From Synechococcus sp. CCY 0621 (GTDB taxonomy: Bacteria; Cyanobacteriota; Cyanobacteriia; PCC-6307; Cyanobiaceae), in NCBI RefSeq assembly GCF_019038465.1, contig NZ_JAFKRH010000014.1:212194-276193 (forward strand): a stretch of DNA of 64,000 nt. Direction: 5' to 3'. The notes below the pieces were generated by a model. The model ran no database searches. It was not told the origin of the DNA and saw only the letters and a program-made list of their open reading frames with translations. A program made the position numbers and the translations under genes. Numbering within the stretch: position 1 is the first letter of the stretch; each line of letters starts with the position of its first letter. This document shows, in pieces, positions 45,234 to 55,062 of the stretch.

Positions 45234-46661
45234 ATGCCAAAGGAACACTTCTTCCTTGAGCTTCAGCCGAGCAACGCCGTGATGAAGAGCTGGCCCCACG
45301 TGGTGATCGTGGGAGGAGGCTTTGCCGGTCTGAAAGCGGCCCACCGGCTGGCCGGCCAGCCGGTGCGCGTCACCCTGGTGGATAAGCGGAATTTCAACCT
45401 TTTTCAGCCCCTGCTCTATCAGGTGGCCTCCGGCCTGGTGTCCGAGGGCGACGTGGCGACGCCCCTGCGGCTGCTGCTGGCCAAGGCGGCCAATGTGCAG
45501 GTGCTGCTCGGTGAGGTGGTCGACCTCGATGCCGCTGCCCGGGAGGTGGTCTTCAATGACCGCCGCCTGCGCTACGACAGCCTGATCCTGGCCACGGGCT
45601 CTGGCAGCACCTACTTCGGCCACGAGGAGTGGCGGGAACTGGCGCCGCCGATGAAGATCCTCGAGCACGCCGACGAGATCCGGCGCCGGGTGCTGACGGC
45701 CCTGGAGGAGGCCGAGCAGACACCGGATCCGGAACGCTGTCGCTTCCTGCAGTCGGTGGTGGTGGTCGGCGGTGGCCCCTCCGGCTGCGAGCTGGCTGGA
45801 TCGATCAACGAGCTGATGCGCCACGCGGCAGCACGCGACTTCCGCCAGCTGGATCCCGAACTCTGTCGGGTGCTGCTCGTGGATCCCGGCGATCGCTTGT
45901 TGCGGGCCATGGATCCGTCGCTGTCCAAAGCGGCCGCCGACTACCTGCGCTCCCGTGGCGTCGAACTGGTGCTGGGCGGTCGGGTGCAGAGCATCGAGGC
46001 GGGCCGGCTCACCGTGGCCTTCAAGGCACCGGCGCCGGGGACTCCCAGCGAGCGGGTGCTGGAGGGGGCCACCATCTGCTGGAGCGCCGGGGTGCGCGCC
46101 TCCCATCTCGGCAAACTGCTGGCGGAGCGCACCGGTTGCACGGTCGATCGCGGTGGGCGGGTGGTGGTCGAGCCCGATTTCTCGATTGCCGGCCATCCCG
46201 AGATCCGGGTGGTGGGCGACCTCTGCTCCTATGCCCACACGGTCGATGGCAAGCCCCTGCCGGGCATGGCCGGACCGGCGGTGCAGATGGGGGGCTGGGT
46301 GGCCCTGGATCTGCTGGCCCAGCTGGGGGAGCAGCGGCAGGCCCCCTTCCGCTGGTTCGATTTCGGCAGCATGGCGGTGATCGGTCCCCTCTGCGCCGTG
46401 GCTGACCTGCGGGGCCTCAAGTTCACCGGGCCGCTGGGCTGGCTGCTCTGGGGCCTGGCCCACCTGGCCTTCATGCCCGCCAACGAGAACCGTCTCACTC
46501 TGCTGACCAAGTGGCTATGGATGATCGCTGGCCAGCGGCGGGCCAGCCTGCTGATCACCGGCCGGACCGATCAGCACATGGGTGTGGAGGTGGGCCTGGA
46601 GCGGGCGGAACGGGCGGAGGACTCCGCTCCCGAAGCCGTGGAGCAGCCGGCGGCGGCCTGA
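45234..46661 (+). CDS. type-2 NAD(P)H dehydrogenase (NDH-2)
   Basis: A single-subunit FAD enzyme of about 475 residues that passes electrons from NAD(P)H to quinone without pumping protons. The FAD motif HVVIVGGGFAGLKAAHRLAG, the quinone/FAD segment NFNLFQPLLYQVASGLV and ILATGSGSTYFGHEEW come first. The NADH motif SVVVVGGGPSGCELAGSINE follows, then VVGDLCSYAHTVDGKPLPGM. The C-terminal part (LKFTGPLGWLLWGLAHLAFM) is membrane-associating. Start uncertain (GTG 45219, ATG 45234 or ATG 45282). It is divergent from the oxidase operon, so the two may supply and drain the same quinone pool. Confidence 0.92.
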   Translation: MPKEHFFLELQPSNAVMKSWPHVVIVGGGFAGLKAAHRLAGQPVRVTLVDKRNFNLFQPLLYQVASGLVSEGDVATPLRLLLAKAANVQVLLGEVVDLDAAAREVVFNDRRLRYDSLILATGSGSTYFGHEEWRELAPPMKILEHADEIRRRVLTALEEAEQTPDPERCRFLQSVVVVGGGPSGCELAGSINELMRHAAARDFRQLDPELCRVLLVDPGDRLLRAMDPSLSKAAADYLRSRGVELVLGGRVQSIEAGRLTVAFKAPAPGTPSERVLEGATICWSAGVRASHLGKLLAERTGCTVDRGGRVVVEPDFSIAGHPEIRVVGDLCSYAHTVDGKPLPGMAGPAVQMGGWVALDLLAQLGEQRQAPFRWFDFGSMAVIGPLCAVADLRGLKFTGPLGWLLWGLAHLAFMPANENRLTLLTKWLWMIAGQRRASLLITGRTDQHMGVEVGLERAERAEDSAPEAVEQPAAA

Positions 46662-46665
46662 AGGT

Positions 46666-47472
46666 TCAGAGGCCGGGGCTGCTGTGCATCAGGCCCCCAT
46701 CGGCGAAAATCGTGGTGGCGGTGATGTAGCTGGCGGCGTCGCTGGCCAGGAAGCCCACCACCTTGGCGATCTCCTCCGGCTGGGCCATGCGGCCCATCGG
46801 GATGGCGGCGTTGAGCTTGGCCAGCAGCTCGGGATTGTTCATCGTGGAATCGTTGATCGGCGTGGCCACGGCACCGGGGCCCACATTGACGATCGTGATG
46901 CCATGGGGCGCCAGCTCAAGGGCCGCGGTGCGGGTGAGCATGCGCACGCCGCCCTTGGCGCAGCAATAGGGGGTGTTGTCGGGCATCGGCCAGTCCTCGT
47001 GCACCGAGGAGATGTTGATGATGCGGCCGCCTCCGCCCTGGGCAATCATCTGCTTGGCGGCGAACTGGGTGGCGAAAAAGACGCCGCGCAGATTCACATC
47101 CAGCACCTTGTCGAAATTGTCCGGGGTGGTGGTGAGAATCGAGGTGCGGGTTTCGATGCCGGCGTTGTTGACCATCACATCGAGGCGGCCGTATTTCGCC
47201 ACGGTGGCATCCACCAGACGTTGCAGGTCATCGAGCTTGCCCACATCGGCCTGAACACCGAAGCTGCAGCCTCCGTAGGTGCCGATTTCACGCTCCAGCT
47301 CTTCGGTGGCTTCGGGATGGGAGCGGTAATCGATCACCACCTTGGCGCCGAGTTCCGCCAGATACTCAACGATGGATTTTCCTATACCACTATTGCCACC
47401 GGTGACGATGGCGACCTTGCCTTGCAGCAGGGTGGAAAGGGCCTTGCCGGCCAGGGGGTTGGAGCTGCTCAT
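46666..47472 (-). CDS. SDR-family oxidoreductase, glucose 1-dehydrogenase-like
   Basis: A 268-residue classical short-chain dehydrogenase. Cofactor motif VAIVTGGNSGIGKSIVEYLA, NNAG (VMVNNAGIETRTS), the catalytic Ser in IINISSVHEDW and the YxxxK in PYCCAKGGVRML are all present. The C-terminus ends FADGGLMHSSPGL like bacterial glucose 1-dehydrogenases, but substrate cannot be read from sequence. It converges with the NDH-2 gene with only four bases between stops. Confidence 0.88.
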   Translation of the reverse strand: MSSSNPLAGKALSTLLQGKVAIVTGGNSGIGKSIVEYLAELGAKVVIDYRSHPEATEELEREIGTYGGCSFGVQADVGKLDDLQRLVDATVAKYGRLDVMVNNAGIETRTSILTTTPDNFDKVLDVNLRGVFFATQFAAKQMIAQGGGGRIINISSVHEDWPMPDNTPYCCAKGGVRMLTRTAALELAPHGITIVNVGPGAVATPINDSTMNNPELLAKLNAAIPMGRMAQPEEIAKVVGFLASDAASYITATTIFADGGLMHSSPGL

Positions 47473-47594
47473 CGGGTGGGGCCAGGAAAGGGATGTGGTG
47501 GGAAACTCACACGCTCATCCTAGTGACGACGATCGAACGGGCCCACGGGCTTGATAGCGCAACACCTGAACATTCCGCATCAGGAGGCGGAGCC

Positions 47595-47720
47595 ATGGGC
47601 AGCGTCGTTGGCCCTCACGGTGAAGATCTTCAGGCTGCGATCATGGCATTGATGGCCGCTCAAGCAGCGCTCGGAGTGGTTGGCGCTGTTGCGAAACCCG
47701 TTCATGACGCCACAACATAG
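47595..47720 (+). CDS. possible small protein with strong ribosome site
   Basis: A 41-codon frame in the gap before the EamA gene. AGGAGG at 47582-47587 lies seven bases before the ATG, an unusually good Shine-Dalgarno for this window. The product would be a short hydrophobic-to-amphipathic helix (LQAAIMALMAAQAALGVVGA) with a charged start. No homologue is recalled, and it is below usual size cut-offs; it could be chance. Confidence 0.35.
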   Translation: MGSVVGPHGEDLQAAIMALMAAQAALGVVGAVAKPVHDATT

Positions 47721-47764
47721 GGCGCCATCTCTAGTCTGTTCACTACGACTGTAGATCCAACCTC

Positions 47765-48685
47765 ATGGGCGGCCGTCTGTTGCAAGACCCGGAGGGAAAC
47801 GGGCAGGCCGCCACTTCGGTGGCGAAGGGCGCGGCCTTGCTGGTGGCAGCGTTCCTGGCGAACACACTCCAGAGTGCGTTCGCGCGGGCGGTGGGTGCCG
47901 ACATGGACGCGTTGACGTTCACCTGGCTCACCTTTGTTCTGGCACTGGTCCTGCTGATTCCGGTGCTGGTTGTGCGCGGCGGTCGCGATCTGCCCACCGC
48001 TGTGTTGCCCCTGCATCTGCTCCGTGGCGGCATGGGCATGGGGGGCTTCCTGCTGTTCATGGCCGCCGCCAAGCTGGTGAATCTGGTCAATGCCAATGTC
48101 CTGCTGAATACGACGCCAATGTTCATACCGTTGCTGGCCTGGCTGGTTCTCAAGCAACGGATTCCTGCCAATCTCTGGAAGGCGTTGGCGGTGGGATTTG
48201 CCGGCATGGTGATTGTTGTGCAGCCCAATGCGAGCCTCCTTGACAAGCCCGGCGATCTGCTTGGCCTGGCGGCTGGATTCGTCTGCGCCATTGAGTTTCT
48301 AGCTGTGAAAGCGCTGGGCAGGAGCGAGTCTGCCTTTACCCAGCTTGCCTATTTTCTGGTGATCGGCAGCCTGACATCCAGTCTGATGATGGTGGGGCGT
48401 TTTCAGAGCATCACGGCGGATCAACTCCTGGTGGTACTGGCCTCGGCCATCTGCTTGCTCAGCTTCCAGTTGCTGTTGATCCGCGCCTACAGTTTTGCCG
48501 ATCCAAGCACCATCGGAGCCTTTCAGTATTCGTCTGTGATCTTCGCTGGCTTGATCGGTTGGATCTGGTTTGCTCAGATTCCCAATCTTGGCGTGGTGGT
48601 GGGCACCGTGCTGATCTGCACCGGTGGCGTGCTCAGCCTGGTCTGGCAGAACCCGCCGCGACCGACCCCTGATTTGAGCGCCTGA
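47765..48685 (+). CDS. EamA/DMT-family transporter
   Basis: A 306-residue transporter with ten predicted helices in two EamA repeats, for example AALLVAAFLANTLQSAFARA, MGGFLLFMAAAKLVNLVNAN and VVVGTVLICTGGVLSLVWQN. The motif LNTTPMFIPLLAWLVLKQRI is typical of the family. Members export metabolites such as amino acids or nucleosides; the substrate is unknown. The base composition looks somewhat lower in GC than the neighbours. Confidence 0.88.
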   Translation: MGGRLLQDPEGNGQAATSVAKGAALLVAAFLANTLQSAFARAVGADMDALTFTWLTFVLALVLLIPVLVVRGGRDLPTAVLPLHLLRGGMGMGGFLLFMAAAKLVNLVNANVLLNTTPMFIPLLAWLVLKQRIPANLWKALAVGFAGMVIVVQPNASLLDKPGDLLGLAAGFVCAIEFLAVKALGRSESAFTQLAYFLVIGSLTSSLMMVGRFQSITADQLLVVLASAICLLSFQLLLIRAYSFADPSTIGAFQYSSVIFAGLIGWIWFAQIPNLGVVVGTVLICTGGVLSLVWQNPPRPTPDLSA

Positions 48686-48745
48686 CGTCGCCACGGCCGG
48701 CGCTCTCCCTTTGACTGGCACCTTCACTCGGGCGAATGGCCGGCG

Positions 48746-49720
48746 ATGACGTTGCCCCACATCGAAAGCATCGGCTTCACCAGTGCCGATGCCGAAGCCG
48801 GCGCCGCGTTCTTCGTCGAGGCCCTTGGCTTCCAACGGTGTGGCCAGGCCCGAATCGTGGATGGTGGCCCCTACGCCACCCTGGTGGGCCTGCCCGGTGC
48901 CCGCCTCAAGCTGCTGCGGCTGGCCATCGGCGCGGAGGTGCTGGAGCTCACTGAGGTGCTTGCGCTGGCCCCCGGAACCCGCCCTGGCCGGCCGGTCCCG
49001 GCCGATTCCCGCAGCAACGACTGTTGGTTTCAGCACGGCTGCCTGGTGGTGAACGACATGGCGGCAGCCCTGGCCCTGTTGCAGCCAGCCGTTGCGGCCG
49101 GGCGGATCACGCCGATCTCCACGGCGCCCCAGAGGCTGCCGGACTGGAACACGGCCGCCGCCGGCATCGAGGCCTACAAGTTCCGCGACCCGGAGGGCCA
49201 TCCGCTGGAGCTGCTGCAGTTCCCGCCCGACAAGGGGGAGCCCCGCTGGCATGGGGAGGCGCCCGGGCCGCTGCTGGGCCTCGACCACAGCGCCATCGGC
49301 ATCGCCGACACCGCCGCCAGCGCCCGGTTCTACCGCGAGCTCCTGGGCCTGGCCGCCGGGGGGGATGGCGTCAACAGCGGTTCGGAGCAGGATGGCCTCG
49401 ATGGACTGGCGGGAACCCGGGTGCACATCACCGGCCACCGCTGCCCCTGCGGCGCCGGCGTCGAGTGCCTCGACTACCGCGAGCCCAGCGGTGGCCGGCC
49501 GATGCCGGCCGATCACGGTGCCCAGGACCTGGCCCACTGGCAGCTGCGCCTGCGGGTGGCCGATCTGGAGGCGATCGCCGCTCGGGCCGAGGCCCTCGGC
49601 GGCCGCCTGGTCTCCGGCGGGATCCTTGCGCTGGGGGATCAGGCCGAGTCGATCGGGGCTAAGACGGCCCTGCAACTGGCCGATCCGGATGGCCATCGGC
49701 TGCAACTGCTGCAGGACTGA
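48746..49720 (+). CDS. two-domain VOC (glyoxalase/dioxygenase-fold) protein
   Basis: A 324-residue protein with two tandem VOC modules: residues about 5-160 (HIESIGFTSADAEAGAAFFV ... FRDPEGHPLELLQFP) and about 175-324 (GLDHSAIGIADTAASARFYR ... ADPDGHRLQLLQ). Each ends with the DPxGHxLxLLQ metal-site strand, and His/Glu ligands appear in both. The reaction is unknown; ring-cleaving dioxygenases and glyoxalases share this fold. Its stop touches a glgX remnant on the opposite strand. Confidence 0.85.
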   Translation: MTLPHIESIGFTSADAEAGAAFFVEALGFQRCGQARIVDGGPYATLVGLPGARLKLLRLAIGAEVLELTEVLALAPGTRPGRPVPADSRSNDCWFQHGCLVVNDMAAALALLQPAVAAGRITPISTAPQRLPDWNTAAAGIEAYKFRDPEGHPLELLQFPPDKGEPRWHGEAPGPLLGLDHSAIGIADTAASARFYRELLGLAAGGDGVNSGSEQDGLDGLAGTRVHITGHRCPCGAGVECLDYREPSGGRPMPADHGAQDLAHWQLRLRVADLEAIAARAEALGGRLVSGGILALGDQAESIGAKTALQLADPDGHRLQLLQD

Positions 49721-50333
49721 GACCCACCACCAGCACCACGATCGAGCGGGGCCCCAGGGTGTAGGTGTCCCCTGCCAGCACCGGGTCGGTGTCGATGTCT
49801 TAGAGGATCGGGGACAGGGGCGTGGGTTGGCCGGTCTGGTCCCGGTGCTGCACCCAGTGGCGCAGGCTGTGGTGGATCAGGCGTCGCACCACCGGATGGT
49901 TGGTGTTGAAGGTGTTGCCGCAGCCGGTGACATCGATGTAGGTGCCATCGCCGTTCTGGAGGCAGTAATCGCCGTCGGCCAGTCCCCGGAAGCAGAAGGC
50001 CGGCCGCTCGGCATCTCCTTCGGCGGTGTGGTGGACCACCACATCCAGGATCACCTCGATGCCGGCGCGGTGAAGCGCCTTGACCAGGTCGCGGAACTCA
50101 TTGATCACTGCCATGGGATCGCAGCTGCAGCCGTAGCCCGGATGGGGCGCGAAAAACGAAACCGGCTGCCAGGCCCCCTCCACCCGCCAGCCATCAAGCT
50201 GGCCCGGCCCGATCCCCTCGACCCGGACATGTCAGTAATCGCCGGTGCGATGCAGGCCGGGATCGAGGGCGGAACGATGCCGGGGCTCGGCGTCCTCGAC
50301 GCACTCGAACAGGCACAGCTCCACCGCCGTCGC
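49721..50333 (-). pseudogene. glgX: remnant of glycogen debranching enzyme (GlgX)
   Basis: About 200 codons in one minus-strand frame match pieces of GlgX, a glycogen alpha-1,6-glucosidase of about 700 residues. They read in order: ATAVELCLFECVEDAEPRHR ... LHRTGDY; a TGA (50232-50234) where the family has Trp; HVRVEGIGPGQLDGWRVEG; WQPVSFFAPHPGYG ... EFRDLVKALHRAGIEVILDV; NTNHPVVRRLIHHSLRHWV; RDQTGQPTPLSPIL; a TAA (49800-49802), again at a Trp position; DIDTDPVLAG; and a C-terminal-like DTYTLGPRSIVVLV. Several stretches are deleted, including the catalytic-Asp segment expected after RHWV. This is a decayed gene. Confidence 0.8.
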
Positions 50334-50445
50334 CCGCCAACCGCATGATGGCCAGGACCCCCGGTTTCGCCCGACCCCTCCGCGGCGCCGTCCGCCCACC
50401 CTGCTTACGGTGAGCCGGCGCGCCGTCCCGTCGTCCCGCCCGCCG

Positions 50446-50940
50446 ATGGATTTCGAGATCGTCACCCTGCTCGTGCCCAGCGGCCCTTCCCTGGCGGCAG
50501 GCGTCGGCCTGCTGGTGCTGCGCCTGTTCGTGGGGCTGGCCTTCATCCGCCACGGCTGGCCGAAGCTGCGCAACCTCAAAACGTGGTCCACGGCGATGAA
50601 GACGCCGGAATGGCTCTGTTTTCTGTCGGCGGCCTCGATGTGGGGCGCCGGGATCGCCCTGATCCCCGGGCTGCTCACCCCCCTGGCGGCCCTGGCAATT
50701 CTGGTGTCGATGGCCTACGCCATGGTGCTGGAACTGGTGTCCGGTACCCCATTCATCGCTCCCGATCCTTACCAGATCCCCGCGGGGGACTACGCCGGAC
50801 CGATGGGCGTCGGTGAACCGCCCAGCTGGGAGAAGGCGGCGATGTACGTGGTGATGTGCCTGGTGCTGATCACCTCCGGTGGTGGCCTTTTGTCCCTCGA
50901 CAACCTGCTGATCGCCGACCTGCTGGGGGCGATGTTTTAA
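50446..50940 (+). CDS. DoxX-family membrane protein
   Basis: A 164-residue four-helix membrane protein. LAAGVGLLVLRLFVGLAFIR followed by HGWPKLRNL is the DoxX signature. Further helices are WLCFLSAASMWGAGIALIPG, LAILVSMAYAMVLELVSG and AAMYVVMCLVLITSGGGLLS. DoxX-like proteins are linked to redox and thiol homeostasis or to oxidoreductase partners; the role here is unknown. Start ATG at 50446; the open frame upstream overlaps the glgX remnant and is not conserved. Confidence 0.82.
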   Translation: MDFEIVTLLVPSGPSLAAGVGLLVLRLFVGLAFIRHGWPKLRNLKTWSTAMKTPEWLCFLSAASMWGAGIALIPGLLTPLAALAILVSMAYAMVLELVSGTPFIAPDPYQIPAGDYAGPMGVGEPPSWEKAAMYVVMCLVLITSGGGLLSLDNLLIADLLGAMF

Positions 50941-50953
50941 GCGGGCGGGTCGA

Positions 50954-52564
<1,611 letters not shown>

Positions 52565-52661
52565 GGACGGGTCCGACGGCGACCAGTCTGGATGGCCGAA
52601 TGCGCAAATCCCCTGGTTCGTGACGATTGCCCCATACCATGGGAGAACCCTGAAGGGTGTG

Positions 52662-55025
52662 ATGCTGAGAGTGGCGCCGGATCCAGGTTCCCCTCCGGTG
52701 GCCTACGCCTCGGTTCCAGCTTCTGATGGGGATGGGACACCGGAGGCTTCGGTGCTCGCCCCAGTGGCTCCCGCACCCCAGGCTCCTGAACTCTCCGAGC
52801 GCAGCTACGGCGTCTCGCTGCCGGCCTGGCTGCGCCAGAGCCTGCAGCAACGGCAGCCCGCCGGCGACGACGCGTCGCGCCCCGTCGATCCAGAGGCCCT
52901 TGTGGCCACGGCCTTCGACTTCGCCTACCAGCTCCACGACGGCCAGTTCCGGGCCAGCGGAGAGCCTTACATCGTCCATCCGATCGCCGTCGCCGGCCTG
53001 CTGCGCGACATCGGCGCCAGTGCGGCGGTGATCGCCGCCGGCTTCCTCCACGACGTCGTGGAGGACACCCAGGTCACCCCCGAGGAGATCGAGGCCCGCT
53101 TCGGTGAGGAGGTGCGCGCCCTGGTGGAGGGGGTCACCAAGCTGGGGGGCATCCATTTCACCAACCGCACCGAAGCCCAGGCGGAGAACCTGCGGCGCAT
53201 GTTCCTGGCCATGGCCAGCGACATCCGGGTGGTGCTGGTCAAGCTGGCCGACCGGCTGCACAACATCCGCACCCTCGGCGCCCTCAAGCCCGAGAAGCAG
53301 CAGCGCATCGCCCGGGAAACCCGCGACATCTACGCCCCCCTGGCCAACCGCCTGGGCATCGGCCGCTTCAAGTGGGAGCTGGAGGATCTGGCCTTCAAGG
53401 TGCTGGAGCCCGAGTCCTATCGGGATGTGCAGCAGCAGGTCGCCACCAAGCGCAGCGAACGGGAGGAGCGGCTGGGGGCCACGGTGCAGCTGCTGCGCGA
53501 CCGGTTGGTGGCGGCGGGTCTGCAGGACTGCGAGGTGAGCGGCCGGCCTAAGCACCTCTACGGCATCTGGAGCAAGATGCAGCGCCAGCAGAAGGCCTTC
53601 CACGAGATCTACGACGTGGCGGCCCTGCGGATTCTCTGCCCGAGCGTGGAGAGCTGTTACCGGGCCCTGGCCGTGGTGCACGACATCTTCCGGCCGATCC
53701 CCGGCCGCTTCAAGGACTACATCGGGCTGCCCAAGCCCAACGGCTACCAGTCGCTGCACACGGCGGTGATCGGCCGGCACCGGCCGATCGAGGTCCAGAT
53801 CCGCACCACCGACATGCACCAGGTGGCGGAGTACGGCATCGCCGCCCACTGGAAGTACAAGGAGGGGGGCTCTCCGGCGGCCGGCGACACCGAGCGCTTC
53901 AACTGGCTGCGGCAGCTGGTCGACTGGCAGAAGGACGACGGCGGCGAGGACAGCAGCGACTTCCTGGCCTCGATCAAGGAGGACCTCTTCGATGAGGAGG
54001 TGTTCGTGTTCACCCCCAAGGGGGATGTGGTGGGTCTGCGCAAGGGGTCCACCGCCGTCGACTTCGCCTTCCGCATCCACTCGGAGGTGGGCAACCACTG
54101 CCAGGGCGTGCGCATCAACGACCGCCTCTGTCCCCTGGCCACCCCGCTCCAGAACGGCGACTTCGTGCAGGTGATCACCACCAAGAACGCCCATCCAAGC
54201 CTCGACTGGCTCAACTTCGTGGCCACCCCCACGGCCCGCAACCGCATCCGGGGCTGGTACAAGCGCAGCCACCGCGACGACAACATCCAGCGGGGCACGG
54301 AGATGCTCGAGCGGGAGCTGGGTCGCGACGGCTTCGACGCCCTGCTGAACGGGGAGGCGATCGCCCGGGTGGCGAAGCGCTGCAACCTGGTGGGCACCGA
54401 GGATCTGCTGGCTGCCCTGGGCTTCGGCGGCGTCACCCTGCAGCAGGTGCTGAATCGCCTGCGGGAAGAGGTGCGCCTCAGCACCGCCGCCGCCGCCCCC
54501 ACGCCCACCAATGAAGAGGTGGCGGCCGGGGTGGCGGCAGCCCAGCCGCGCCATGCGCCCCACGGGCACCCTTCGACCAGCCCGATCCTGGGGCTCGAAG
54601 GACTCGAGTACCGCCTGGGCGGCTGTTGCAGCCCCCTGCCCGGCGAGGCGATCGTGGGCACCGTGGCCCTGGGCAACCACGGCATCACCATCCACCGCCA
54701 GGACTGCGCCAACGTGCCCCAGGTGCCGGTGGAGCGGCGGCTGCCGGTGCGCTGGAACCCGCTCGGGGAGGCCCAGCAGCGGCGCTACCCGGTGCGGTTG
54801 CGCATCGAGGTGCTCGATCGGGTGGGGGTGCTCAAGGACATCCTGATGCGCCTCTCCGACCACCGCATCAACGTCAGCGATGCCCGGGTTCGCACCAGCG
54901 CCGGCAGGCCGGCCCGCATCGACCTGCGGGTCGAGCTGCTCAGCGCCGCCCAGCTGCGCACCACCATGGACCAGATCCGTTCGATGGCCGACGTGCTCGA
55001 CCTCTGCCGCACCGGCATCGGCTGA
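52662..55025 (+). CDS. spoT: bifunctional (p)ppGpp synthetase/hydrolase (RelA/SpoT)
   Basis: A 787-residue stringent-response enzyme. HD hydrolase domain with HDVVED (His130-Asp131) and LVKLADRLHNIRTL, so hydrolysis should be intact. The synthetase domain has GRPKHLYGIWSKMQRQ, YDVAALRILC, FKDYIGLPKPNGYQSLHTAV and EVQIRTTDMHQVAEYGIAAH. TGS domain EEVFVFTPKGDVVGLRKGST, a Cys-bearing segment LGGCCSPLPGEAIVGTV, and a C-terminal ACT domain (LDRVGVLKDILMRLSDHRIN) follow. The ATG at 52662 avoids overlap with the divergent ABC gene; the frame is open back to 52542. Confidence 0.95.
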   Translation: MLRVAPDPGSPPVAYASVPASDGDGTPEASVLAPVAPAPQAPELSERSYGVSLPAWLRQSLQQRQPAGDDASRPVDPEALVATAFDFAYQLHDGQFRASGEPYIVHPIAVAGLLRDIGASAAVIAAGFLHDVVEDTQVTPEEIEARFGEEVRALVEGVTKLGGIHFTNRTEAQAENLRRMFLAMASDIRVVLVKLADRLHNIRTLGALKPEKQQRIARETRDIYAPLANRLGIGRFKWELEDLAFKVLEPESYRDVQQQVATKRSEREERLGATVQLLRDRLVAAGLQDCEVSGRPKHLYGIWSKMQRQQKAFHEIYDVAALRILCPSVESCYRALAVVHDIFRPIPGRFKDYIGLPKPNGYQSLHTAVIGRHRPIEVQIRTTDMHQVAEYGIAAHWKYKEGGSPAAGDTERFNWLRQLVDWQKDDGGEDSSDFLASIKEDLFDEEVFVFTPKGDVVGLRKGSTAVDFAFRIHSEVGNHCQGVRINDRLCPLATPLQNGDFVQVITTKNAHPSLDWLNFVATPTARNRIRGWYKRSHRDDNIQRGTEMLERELGRDGFDALLNGEAIARVAKRCNLVGTEDLLAALGFGGVTLQQVLNRLREEVRLSTAAAAPTPTNEEVAAGVAAAQPRHAPHGHPSTSPILGLEGLEYRLGGCCSPLPGEAIVGTVALGNHGITIHRQDCANVPQVPVERRLPVRWNPLGEAQQRRYPVRLRIEVLDRVGVLKDILMRLSDHRINVSDARVRTSAGRPARIDLRVELLSAAQLRTTMDQIRSMADVLDLCRTGIG

Positions 55026-55062
55026 ACCGGCAGGCGGTTGCCGTCGGTTCCTGGCCTGGGTT

